DNA of 64,000 nucleotides from Candidatus Krumholzibacteriota bacterium (lineage in GTDB: Bacteria; Krumholzibacteriota; Krumholzibacteriia; LZORAL124-64-63): NCBI GenBank assembly GCA_022711765.1, contig JAKLEB010000002.1, forward strand, positions 62,001 through 126,000, read 5' to 3'. The translations under genes were made by a program, and so were the position numbers. Positions 47,444 to 58,173 of this stretch are shown here, in pieces; within the stretch, counting starts at the first letter, position 1, and every line of letters begins with the position of its first letter. The notes under the pieces were generated by a model that saw only the letters and a program-made list of their open reading frames with translations, did no database searches and had not been told where the DNA came from.

Positions 47444-49612
47444 ATGAATTCAGCCTATCGCGTCTCTCGCCGGACCGGCCTGCCAGTGTCCGCGTGCCTC
47501 GCGCTGCTGCTGGTCGCGCCGGGGGCTCCCGCCCTCGACGGCTGGGGCCATGCCTTCCCGTTGACGGTCAGCAATCCGGGCGGGGAGCTCGCCGACTACC
47601 AGGTCTCGTTCGTCCTCGACGGCGACAACTTCGACTTCGCGCTGGCCGAGGCCGACGGTGCGGACCTGCGCGTGACCGAGGCCGATCGCGAGACCCTGGT
47701 GCCGCACTGGATCGAGACGTGGGACCCGGTCGCCGAGCGGGCGGTGGTCTGGGTGCGGGTGGCCGGCGTGGCGGCCGGCGGGACCCGGGACCTCGTGCTG
47801 CACGTCGGCAATCCGGCGGCGGCGGACGCGAGCGACGGGGCGGCGACGTTCCTGTTCTACAGCAGCTTCGAGGAGCTGGCCGGGGCGGGCGGGATGAACG
47901 CGCCGGCGCCGCTGGTGACGCCGACGTACGACGGCTCGGGCCAGGTGGTGCATCCGGACGTGGTGGTCGTCCCCGGCGGGTGGAACGGCTACGAGTACTG
48001 GATGGGCATGACGCCGTACCCCAACAGCAACAACGACTACGAGAACCCGTCGATCCTGGTGAGCCACGACAACCTGACCTGGGTCGTGCCGCCGGGCCTC
48101 ACCAACCCGCTCGTGCCGATGCCGCCGGGTCACAACGACGACACGGACCTGCTGCTCGTCGGCGGCGAGTTGATCCTCTACTACAACGAGACCAACAGCA
48201 ACGGGACCACGTACCTGACGCGGCTGTCCTCGACCGACGGCGTCAACTGGAGCGAGCCGCAGGCTGTCATCGTCGTGCCGAACTACATCATGTCGCCCAC
48301 GGTGATCTTCGACGAGGGCGTCTACAAGATGTGGTACGTCCATTCTCCGGGCGGGTGCACCTCGCCGTATCAGGATTTCTACCTGCGCACCTCGACGGAC
48401 GGCATCAGCTGGGGTCCGGAGCAGGACGCGACCCTGGACCATCCCGGCCGCGTGCTCTGGCACCTGGACGTGCAGCGCGACGGCGACCGCTACGTCATGG
48501 TGTTCATCTCGTATCCCGACGGATCGAACTGCGGCGACACGCAGCTCTACTACGCCGAGAGCGCGGACGGGCTGGTCTGGACGGCCGAGCCCTCGCCCCT
48601 GCTGACGCCGGTGTCGTCGCACTGGGACAGCGGCAACATCTACCGGGCGTCGTTCACGATCGCGGACACGTGGCTGCGGATCTGGTACTCGGCGATGTCG
48701 ACGTCGGGCCAGTGGCGGGTGGGGTACACGGAGGGCGACCTGGACGACTTCCTGATCGAGCCGGTGTCGACCTGGGACGAGCTGCGGGGGAACGTCGCGG
48801 CCACGACCGATCACCCGCGCACCGGGACGCACGGCCTGCGGCAGATCGGCGGGAGCACGTACCCGCAGGTCTTCGCAGGGCTGCCGGGCGACGGCGTGTG
48901 CATCAACGTCTGGTACTGGGAGGCGCTGAGCGCGGCGACGGACTTCATGGCGCTGTTGCGGTTGTGGGATTCGGACAATTCCGTCTACCCGTTCCACTGC
49001 ATCGGGACCGGGGTGTGGACCGGCTCGTCGACGACCCACTACAGCCATCACACGGAGGGGTTCATCTACACGCCGAGCGCGGTGTCGCGGGCGGCGGGGT
49101 GGCGTCACCTGTCGATCGCGGCGGCCGGCGGCACGTCCGAGCTGCGGATCGACGGGGCGGCGATCGCGACGCTCGACGTGCTGGACCCGGCGCTGATCAA
49201 CCGGTTTTCGGTGGAGGGCTACCGGGGCGGGACGGGCTACTTCGATGACGCGTACGTGCGCCGCTACGTGGCGGCGGAGCCGACGGTGACGGTGGGTCCG
49301 GAGCTGGTGGGCGTCGGGGAGCCGGCGCCGGCGTTGGCGGTTCAGCTGGCGCAGAACGTGCCGAATCCGCTGAACCCCGGGACGGTGATCGGCTACGACC
49401 TGCCGCGGGCCGGGGCGGTGCGGCTGGGGGTGTACGACCTGCAGGGTCGGCTGGTGCGCACGCTGGTGGCGGGGACCCGCGAGGCGGGCCACCACGAGGC
49501 GAGGTGGGACGGCCGGGACGAGCGGGGCGCGGCGGTGGCGACGGGGGTGTACCTGTACCGGCTGGCGGCCGGCGATCAGGTGATCCAGCGCAAGCTGACC
49601 CTCGTCAAATAG
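47444..49612 (+). CDS. secreted DUF2341 / propeller-like protein, paralogue 3
   Basis: A 722-residue exported protein whose mature part differs from paralogue 2 only by E to G in NPGGELADY and A to T in WIETWDPV. From there to the C-terminus the two proteins are the same. The signal peptide (TGLPVSACLALLLVAPGAPA) and the leader differ from paralogue 2. The leader GACCGGGGGAATCAGG-ATGAA instead resembles that of paralogue 1, GAAACCGGGGGAACCAAG-ATGAA. Thus the gene looks like a paralogue-1-type 5' end joined to paralogue-2 coding sequence. The domain order is DUF2341, propeller-like repeats, jelly-roll-like domain, NPLNP tail. ATG 47444 was preferred over an in-frame start 81 bases upstream, which would run through the intergenic hairpin. 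Confidence 0.82.
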   Translation: MNSAYRVSRRTGLPVSACLALLLVAPGAPALDGWGHAFPLTVSNPGGELADYQVSFVLDGDNFDFALAEADGADLRVTEADRETLVPHWIETWDPVAERAVVWVRVAGVAAGGTRDLVLHVGNPAAADASDGAATFLFYSSFEELAGAGGMNAPAPLVTPTYDGSGQVVHPDVVVVPGGWNGYEYWMGMTPYPNSNNDYENPSILVSHDNLTWVVPPGLTNPLVPMPPGHNDDTDLLLVGGELILYYNETNSNGTTYLTRLSSTDGVNWSEPQAVIVVPNYIMSPTVIFDEGVYKMWYVHSPGGCTSPYQDFYLRTSTDGISWGPEQDATLDHPGRVLWHLDVQRDGDRYVMVFISYPDGSNCGDTQLYYAESADGLVWTAEPSPLLTPVSSHWDSGNIYRASFTIADTWLRIWYSAMSTSGQWRVGYTEGDLDDFLIEPVSTWDELRGNVAATTDHPRTGTHGLRQIGGSTYPQVFAGLPGDGVCINVWYWEALSAATDFMALLRLWDSDNSVYPFHCIGTGVWTGSSTTHYSHHTEGFIYTPSAVSRAAGWRHLSIAAAGGTSELRIDGAAIATLDVLDPALINRFSVEGYRGGTGYFDDAYVRRYVAAEPTVTVGPELVGVGEPAPALAVQLAQNVPNPLNPGTVIGYDLPRAGAVRLGVYDLQGRLVRTLVAGTREAGHHEARWDGRDERGAAVATGVYLYRLAAGDQVIQRKLTLVK
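47501..49612 (+). repeat. 2.1-kb direct repeat, copy B
   Basis: Second copy of the segment 45212-47323, ending exactly at the stop codon of paralogue 3. The 1,895 bases from 47718 to 49612 show no difference from copy A that I could find by reading sense and antisense translations and sampling bases. Confidence 0.93.
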
Positions 49613-49630
49613 GCCGCCGATCCGATCTCG

Positions 49631-50962
49631 TCAGAACGTCGCGAGCGGCCTGTCGGCTTCCGGATCGGCGGGCAGCCGGCCGAAGAAGAACTGCACGTTG
49701 AGGCAGAGCAGATTGTCGCGCAGATCAGGCTGGCGCACCTCGATCGTCTCTTTCCACGCGTAGTCGAGCTGCAGGCGCAGGCGAGGCTGCAACCGCCAGT
49801 TCACGCCCACGGTCCAGTTGCGCTGCTCGGTCGTGTTGCCGTCCTGCTGGAACTCGGTCGTCATCGTGTCGAAGCGTGCGCCGACCTCGAAGCGGTCGTC
49901 TCGCAGCTCCCAGAACGCCCACAGTCCCCAGCCGTCGAAGTCGAAGCGGTAGGCGGTCCGTTCCCAGTAGTCCTCCATCCGGCCAGCGCCGTAGAAGCCG
50001 TACAGGCGGCCGAGGGCGTCCTTGCGCAGGCTCAGGTCGGCGGTCCAGACCTGGCGATCGATGTCGACCACCGGCCCGCGCGCGTCCAGCGCCACGTCGC
50101 TGTGGTGATTGAGGCTGCCGTGCAGGCCGACCGTCGCGCCGTCGATCGGCGAGCCCTCGAGGCGCAGGCCGTAATAGAGGTCGCCGGGGCTGTTCGTGTA
50201 GAGGAACTCTCCGCTGGAGGCGCTGACATAGCGGTTGCCGCCGAGACCGTTGCCGACCATGAGGAAGTACGCCGCGCGCGGAGGCGACGTGGCGGTGCCG
50301 AGGAATCCGCCGCGCAGCGCAAGGCCGAGATCCCGGTCGTACGACTTCGCCGCCATGATCGACGAGATGTACGGCGTGCGGAAGAGCGCGTAGTCGCCCA
50401 GGCGCTCGCCGAACGTGGTGCGGGTGATGAACTCGCTATTCTCGTCGAGCGTCAGGACCTCGGCCGTCGCCGGGATCTTCATCAGGCCCAAAGCGACCGC
50501 CAACGCCGGCCCCACGCGGTAGCTGCCCCAGAGATCGAGCAGGTCGGCACGTTCCTCGAGACGGAACTTGAGCAGGCCCGTCAGCTTGTGTCGCGGGTCG
50601 CGGAAGTGGAGGGTCGCGCGCCCCTGCTTGAGGTTGAATCCGGACGCTTCATCGTCGGCGTCGTCCCCGCTCCCCGGCTGCACCAGGCCGGTCTCGACCT
50701 GCTCGTGGAGCAAGACCCAGGTGCTCATCGACGCGCCGATCTCGAGAAGCGGCTCCGGCGTCTCCGGAGTGGCCGGAGCCGGGCTGGCGTCGGCGGCCCG
50801 GTCCGCGTCGTCCGCCGCCCCGGCGCGGGCCGGCGCCAGCCCGACGACGAGCGCGAGCGCGGCACACGCCACCGGGGCGAGCCGGCGCGAGCGGACAACG
50901 CCGCGCCGGCTCGCCGAAGGGCGCTGGGGACGCCGGCTAGCGCGTCTGCACGCCATGGCCAT
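49631..50962 (-). CDS. outer-membrane porin of the OprO/OprP (phosphate-selective porin-like) type
   Basis: A 443-residue exported protein with a signal peptide (VACAALALVVGLAPARAGA) and a region of alternating hydrophobic/polar strands ending in phenylalanine (DRPLATF), as outer-membrane barrels do. FNLKQGRATLHFRDPRHKL, LKIPATAEVLTLDENSEFI and RTTFGERLGDYAL match the OprO/OprP-like porin family, and strands such as YAWKETIEVRQPD close the barrel. The substrate is unknown. Its start overlaps the 3' end of the diheme lipoprotein gene upstream, so the two are translationally linked and probably work together in the envelope. It is convergent, 18 bases away, with paralogue 3. Confidence 0.82.
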   Translation of the reverse strand: MAMACRRASRRPQRPSASRRGVVRSRRLAPVACAALALVVGLAPARAGAADDADRAADASPAPATPETPEPLLEIGASMSTWVLLHEQVETGLVQPGSGDDADDEASGFNLKQGRATLHFRDPRHKLTGLLKFRLEERADLLDLWGSYRVGPALAVALGLMKIPATAEVLTLDENSEFITRTTFGERLGDYALFRTPYISSIMAAKSYDRDLGLALRGGFLGTATSPPRAAYFLMVGNGLGGNRYVSASSGEFLYTNSPGDLYYGLRLEGSPIDGATVGLHGSLNHHSDVALDARGPVVDIDRQVWTADLSLRKDALGRLYGFYGAGRMEDYWERTAYRFDFDGWGLWAFWELRDDRFEVGARFDTMTTEFQQDGNTTEQRNWTVGVNWRLQPRLRLQLDYAWKETIEVRQPDLRDNLLCLNVQFFFGRLPADPEADRPLATF

Positions 50963-52157
50963 AGACCAGGATCTCCCCGGCGTCGATCATCGCCCAGCCG
51001 CCGTTGATGATGTCGAACTCCTCGCAGTCGCCGGGCATCGGGTTGATCCGGATGATGACCACGCCCTTGACCATGGCGCCGGCGTTGTGATCCTTGGCGA
51101 AGTCGTAATCCCACTCGGGGAGCGGGCAGCTGCCCGGGATCTCGTTCGAGCCGCGGTCCGGCTGATTCAGCGCGTCGTCGTCGGAGCCCGGCGGGACGAC
51201 GTTCCGGAACGGTCCCTCGCCAGCGATGCGGCCGCTCGCCGGTTCGGGATAGCAGGGATCGAGGGCCTGGCCTTCCCGCGCGTAGGCGAGGAGATGCCAC
51301 TGCTCATCCTCGATCACGTCGTTGTCCGCGTACTCATAGGTATTCTCGGGATAATCCACGAACGCGCAGTCCTGGCCGAGGTCGTCGACGCCGAGATTGG
51401 CGAAGAACCGGTGCGACGGGAACTGACCCGTGATCTCCTCGATGTCGAAGCTCTTCGCGAAGCCGTCGGGAGCGAGCAGGTCGACGCTCGTCGCGCCCGT
51501 CAGGTCCACGTCCAGAGCGGCGAGCAGATCGCCGATCTTCACGCCCGTGTAGGTGGCGTAGAAGTCGAATTGCTGCTTGTTGGCGTTGGCCAGGGTGAAC
51601 TGGGTGTGCGGGGGCAGCGCCTGGATCTCCGCGAGGCTGACGGTCAGCACCGGACAGAGCTCCTGGCCCGGATTGCTGGTGGGATCTCCGGGATAACGCA
51701 GGTCCTCGATCTCCTCCTCGTTCGTGAAGTCGTCGCCGTCGCTGTCCTCGTCCGCGATGGCGCGGACCGCGTCGGCGTCGCGGCCGGCCGCCAGGTAGGC
51801 GGCGCCGTACGGATTGAGGGTCTCCGAGTACTCGGTCGGCAATCCGGTCCAATCCTGCTGCGGATGTTCGATGAAGTGGCAGAAATCGCACGGGTTGGCG
51901 CGGAATTCCTCCGCGTCGTCGTCCAGCACGGTGGCCCCGGTGTGGCAGGTCTGGCAGTCATCGAGGCGGGTGCCGACCGCATGCTGGTACACGCGCACGA
52001 AGTTGTTGACGTCGGCGTCGGACGCGTGACCCTGGTACGATCTGGAGGAGAGTTCAATCTTCTCGTCGTCTTCGTCCGAGCAACCCGCGACGACCCACAG
52101 CCCGGCGCTCAGGACGAGAACCATCGCGCCGGCCACCATCCACGTGCGAGCGAACAT
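50937..52157 (-). CDS. GEGP-motif diheme c-type cytochrome lipoprotein
   Basis: A 406-residue lipoprotein: signal peptide with lipobox VVAGC (lipidated Cys near residue 26). Two haem motifs follow, CQTCH (about 68) and CDFCH (about 91), then a calcium-loop segment DEDSDGDDFTNEEEIEDLRY. The C-terminal half resembles the non-catalytic fold of molybdopterin-binding oxidoreductases: IGDLLAALDVDLTGATSVDL and DGFAKSFDIEEI. It contains the RIAGEGPFRNVVPP element for which GEGP diheme proteins are named. It is probably anchored in the outer membrane or outer leaflet and handles single electrons. The overlapping downstream porin suggests a trans-envelope route, which is inference. Haem attachment needs CcsBA. 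Confidence 0.85.
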   Translation of the reverse strand: MFARTWMVAGAMVLVLSAGLWVVAGCSDEDDEKIELSSRSYQGHASDADVNNFVRVYQHAVGTRLDDCQTCHTGATVLDDDAEEFRANPCDFCHFIEHPQQDWTGLPTEYSETLNPYGAAYLAAGRDADAVRAIADEDSDGDDFTNEEEIEDLRYPGDPTSNPGQELCPVLTVSLAEIQALPPHTQFTLANANKQQFDFYATYTGVKIGDLLAALDVDLTGATSVDLLAPDGFAKSFDIEEITGQFPSHRFFANLGVDDLGQDCAFVDYPENTYEYADNDVIEDEQWHLLAYAREGQALDPCYPEPASGRIAGEGPFRNVVPPGSDDDALNQPDRGSNEIPGSCPLPEWDYDFAKDHNAGAMVKGVVIIRINPMPGDCEEFDIINGGWAMIDAGEILVYGHGVQTR

Positions 52158-52220
52158 GTCTCTTCTCCCTGGTGAGTGTGATCCATGGACCAGGCGAACG
52201 CCCCCTCGTCGCCGGAGCGG

Positions 52221-52249
52221 AACGTAGTCAGCGGATAGGCGATTTTCAA
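52221..52249 (-). promoter_or_regulatory. promoter for the diheme lipoprotein-porin operon
   Basis: On the minus strand TTGAAA (52249-52244), a 17-nt spacer and TACGTT (52226-52221) lie 64 bases before ATG 52157. The 135-base gap also holds an ATATC-rich patch (52276-52290) next to the histidine kinase stop codon. Confidence 0.4.
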
Positions 52250-52292
52250 CCTGCGAATACGGCGCGACGCGACCGGATATCGAGATATGACT

Positions 52293-55200
52293 TCAAATTA
52301 GCTCACGCGGCCCGGCCGGGGCGCGGCTCATCACCTCGCGGACCCGCTGCAGGAGCTGCTGGCGGCTGAACGGCTTCTCGAGGAACTCCACGCCCGGCTC
52401 CAGCATGCCGTGGTGGGCGATCACGTTCGACGCGTAGCCCGAGACGAAGAGCGTGCGGAGGGTCGGACGCTGCGCCACGAGCGCCTCGGCGAGCTCGCGG
52501 CCGTTCAGGCCGGGCATGATCACGTCCGTGATCAAGAGGTCGAGCCGACCCGGCACGGCGGCGGCAAGCTGGAGCGCATCGGCCGAGTCGCGCGCGACGT
52601 GCACCGTGTAGCCGGCGTTCCTGAGGATTCGCGCCGTGATCTCGCGTACTGCCGGATCGTCCTCGCAGGTGAGGACGGTCTCGGTGCCGGACGGCGACGT
52701 GTCGATCGCCTCCCGTTGCCCCGACACGACCGCGTGGGCGGACGTGGCCGGCCAGTAGATCTTGAAGGTCGCTCCCCGGCCGGGTTCGCTGTAGACGGCG
52801 ATGAAGCCGCCGGCCTGTTTGACGATGCCGTACACCGTGGCGAGACCCAGTCCCGTGCCCTGCCCGACGGATTTCGTGGTGAAGAACGGATCGAAGAGGC
52901 GCTCTCGCGTCGCGCCGTCGATGCCGCAGCCCGTGTCGCTCACGGTCAGCAGCACGTACCGTCCGGGACGGCAGTCGGGGTAAGCCGCCACGTGCGCCTC
53001 GTCGACCGTGACGTTGCCGGTCGCCAGGTCGAGGCAGCCGCCGCCAGGCATCGCGTCACGCGCGTTCACGACGAGGTTGACGATCACCTGCTCGATCTGA
53101 CCCGGGTCGGCCTCGACGCGAGCGAGCTCGGGCGCGCAGTGGAGCCGCAGCGTGATGCTCTCGGAGATCAATCGGTCGAGCATCTTCTTCAGGTCGAGGA
53201 GCGTCGCGTTGAGGTCCAGCACGACAGGCCGGATCACCTGCCGGCGGCTGAAGGCGAGCAGCTGGCGCGTGAGGTTGGCGCCGCGGATCACGCTGTGCTC
53301 GATCTCCTGCAAGCTGTCCCGCGCGTCGAGCGCGAGCGGGAACCGCGCCTCGAGCTCCGAGGCCGCCAGCTCGGCGTTGCCGGAGATGGCCGTCAGGATG
53401 TTGTTGAAATCGTGCGCGATGCCTCCCGCGAGCAGCCCGATGGATTCCATGCGTTGTGCCTGCCGCAGCTGGGCGGCGAGCTTCTCGCGCTCGGACTCCG
53501 CGCGTTTGCGGTCCGTGATGTCGAGGTGGGTGCCGCACATGCGCAACGGCGTGCCGTCCGGCGCGCGCGCGATCACGCGCCCCCGGTCGAGCACCCAGGT
53601 CCATTCGTTTTCGCCGCGCCGCAGTCGGTGCTCCGATTCGTAAGACGCCGCCTCGCCGCGCAGGTGGGCGTCGAGAGCGGCGCGAACCCGGAGCTGGTCG
53701 GCGGGATGGACCCGCTGCCACAGGTCGGCCGCCGGCGCGCTGAATCCGCCGCGCGATTCGCCGAGAATCTCCGCCGAGCGGGCGCTGACCGCCACGGTGT
53801 CCCCGCCGACGTCCCAGTCCCACGTGCCCAGATCCGCGCCCCGCAGCGCGAGCTCCATCTGCTCGTCGCTCTCCACGAGGCGCCGGCGCATGCGGACCTC
53901 GTCGGTCACGTCCCGGAAGACCAGGACGACGCCGGTGATCGTGTCGTCGTCGGCGCGGATGGGCGCCTCGGTCTCCGCGATCCGGTACTCGGCGCCGTCC
54001 CTGGCGATCAGGGCGGTGTGGCTCGTATGGGCGAAGATCTCGCCGCTCTGGAGCACCTCGGCGACCGGGATGACGACCGGACTGCCCGTCTGCGTGTCGA
54101 CCAGCTTGACGACCGCGGCGAGCGGCTGGTGCAGGGCCTCCGCCGCGGTCCAGCCCGTGAGGCGCTCGGCGACCGGGTTCAGGTGGACGATCCGTCCGGT
54201 CACGTCCGTCGCGACGACCGCGTCGCCGATCGAGTTGAGCGTGGTCCGGAGCTTGTCCTCGCTTCGCCGCAGGGCGCGCCCGATCTGCCGTGCCCGCACC
54301 AGCCCGTACGTCACGCCCGCGAGCGCGAGGCACAGCAGGGCGAACGTGAGCGCCGCGCTCCAGATCAACCGCCGGTGCCGATCGTAGAACGACGTCGGCC
54401 GGTTGACGATCTCGACGCCGGCGGGCAGCCGGGACTCGTCGAGATCGAACCGCGCCATGGCCGAGTGGTCGCAGACCACGACGTTCGGGCAATCCCACGA
54501 GATCGGCTGGACCTCGCCCGTGTCCAGCGTCTCGAGGCCGAGGCGGGCGGCGAGGCGACCCTGGTCGCGCGACGAGATCACGCTCCCGCCGACCACGCCG
54601 GTCCCGAGGTAGAGGTCCTGCATGGCGTAGACCGGCGCACCGGACGCGCCGCTGATCAGGCGCGCGGCGTCCTCGTGCGAGTAGTAGACGCCGTCAGCGT
54701 CGTGGTTGAAGTTGCAGATCAGGGCCGCATCGTCCGGCGTGAGCTCGCGGAGGCGCTCCACCAGCTCGCGGGTGGACGGGCCGGAGAGCCACTCGATGTC
54801 CGGCGGGTTCACCAGCTGCTCGGTCGCCGCGCGGGTCTGGTGCCGGATCGCCACCGCCGTCGTGTCGATGCCCGACACGACCACGAGGCGTCGCAGGTCG
54901 GGCTGGAGGGTCCGGATCAGCTCGATCGTGCCGAGCGGATCCAGCGCCTGGACCACGCCGGTCACGGGGGCGTCGAGCCCGGCGAGCAGCGACGGCCGGA
55001 GGTCGTCGATCCCGCAGAACGAGATCGGCACGCCGGCGAACAGCTCCTTCCGGTAGTGGGTGGCGAAGGCGAGGGCGTTGTTGTCGCTCACGATGACGAG
55101 CGCGATGCGGGAGGCCTCGTACTTGCGCGCCAGATATCGCACGAAGAGATCCAGGTGTTCGTCCTGCGTGAACCGCTTGGCGTCGAGGTACTCGGTGTAG

Positions 55201-55460
55201 ACCTCGATGTCCGTGCGCGCGGCGAGGGTCTCGCGGATCCCCTGGTCCGCGCGGTCCGTCCAGGTGAGCCCTTCGTGATAGGAGTGGAGCACGAGAACGC
55301 CCGTACGCGGCACGGTCGTCGGCGCATCCGCGAGGGCCGGCGCGGCGGCCGCGGCCGCGAGGGCGGCGACGGCCGCCCAGGCGACGAGGCCGCGGACGGC
55401 GCACACCGCCGCTCGGGGGCAAGGCGCCAAGCGCCGGCGCGAAGACGGACGATCGGCCAT
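52293..55460 (-). CDS. hybrid histidine kinase with ABC-type periplasmic sensor domain
   Basis: A 1,055-residue membrane sensor. After an N-terminal signal/anchor (about 25-45) comes a periplasmic binding-protein-like domain (about 50-345) of the ABC-substrate-binding type: VLVLHSYHEGLTWTDRADQG, ALVIVSDNNALAFA, GVPISFCGIDD, DLYLGTGVVGGSVIS. A transmembrane helix lies at about 363-388. The cytoplasmic part has two PAS domains (about 400-520 and 535-655), then HisKA with the phospho-His H683 in GGIAHDFNNIL, HATPase_c (NLVVNARDAM, GTGLGLATVYGIV) and a receiver domain with D979 in LLITDVIMPG and Lys in LEKPFS. No separate response regulator or DNA-binding output is encoded nearby. The ligand is unknown. 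Confidence 0.92.
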   Translation of the reverse strand: MADRPSSRRRLAPCPRAAVCAVRGLVAWAAVAALAAAAAAPALADAPTTVPRTGVLVLHSYHEGLTWTDRADQGIRETLAARTDIEVYTEYLDAKRFTQDEHLDLFVRYLARKYEASRIALVIVSDNNALAFATHYRKELFAGVPISFCGIDDLRPSLLAGLDAPVTGVVQALDPLGTIELIRTLQPDLRRLVVVSGIDTTAVAIRHQTRAATEQLVNPPDIEWLSGPSTRELVERLRELTPDDAALICNFNHDADGVYYSHEDAARLISGASGAPVYAMQDLYLGTGVVGGSVISSRDQGRLAARLGLETLDTGEVQPISWDCPNVVVCDHSAMARFDLDESRLPAGVEIVNRPTSFYDRHRRLIWSAALTFALLCLALAGVTYGLVRARQIGRALRRSEDKLRTTLNSIGDAVVATDVTGRIVHLNPVAERLTGWTAAEALHQPLAAVVKLVDTQTGSPVVIPVAEVLQSGEIFAHTSHTALIARDGAEYRIAETEAPIRADDDTITGVVLVFRDVTDEVRMRRRLVESDEQMELALRGADLGTWDWDVGGDTVAVSARSAEILGESRGGFSAPAADLWQRVHPADQLRVRAALDAHLRGEAASYESEHRLRRGENEWTWVLDRGRVIARAPDGTPLRMCGTHLDITDRKRAESEREKLAAQLRQAQRMESIGLLAGGIAHDFNNILTAISGNAELAASELEARFPLALDARDSLQEIEHSVIRGANLTRQLLAFSRRQVIRPVVLDLNATLLDLKKMLDRLISESITLRLHCAPELARVEADPGQIEQVIVNLVVNARDAMPGGGCLDLATGNVTVDEAHVAAYPDCRPGRYVLLTVSDTGCGIDGATRERLFDPFFTTKSVGQGTGLGLATVYGIVKQAGGFIAVYSEPGRGATFKIYWPATSAHAVVSGQREAIDTSPSGTETVLTCEDDPAVREITARILRNAGYTVHVARDSADALQLAAAVPGRLDLLITDVIMPGLNGRELAEALVAQRPTLRTLFVSGYASNVIAHHGMLEPGVEFLEKPFSRQQLLQRVREVMSRAPAGPRELI

Positions 55461-55587
55461 CGCGAAGCCTCCCGCGGCGGTGTCGCGGCCATTCTCGCAC
55501 GCGGTCGAGCGCGAAGCAACTCCGCTTTGGCGCGGCGCGGCGACGCGGGCGGCGACGCGAGCGCGGTCCCGTCCGCTGCGTACCGGG

Positions 55588-58169
<2,582 letters not shown>

Positions 58170-58173
<4 letters not shown>

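Noticed and set aside
42892..49612. Calling the DUF2341 proteins glycoside hydrolases of family 43
   Set aside because: Blade-like motifs are present but I could not identify the three conserved acidic residues, so only propeller-like is claimed.
45146..49612. A transposon or phage as cause of the 2.1-kb duplication
   Set aside because: There are no terminal inverted repeats, target duplications or recombinase gene. The duplicated unit coincides with a coding sequence, so unequal crossover or gene conversion is simpler.
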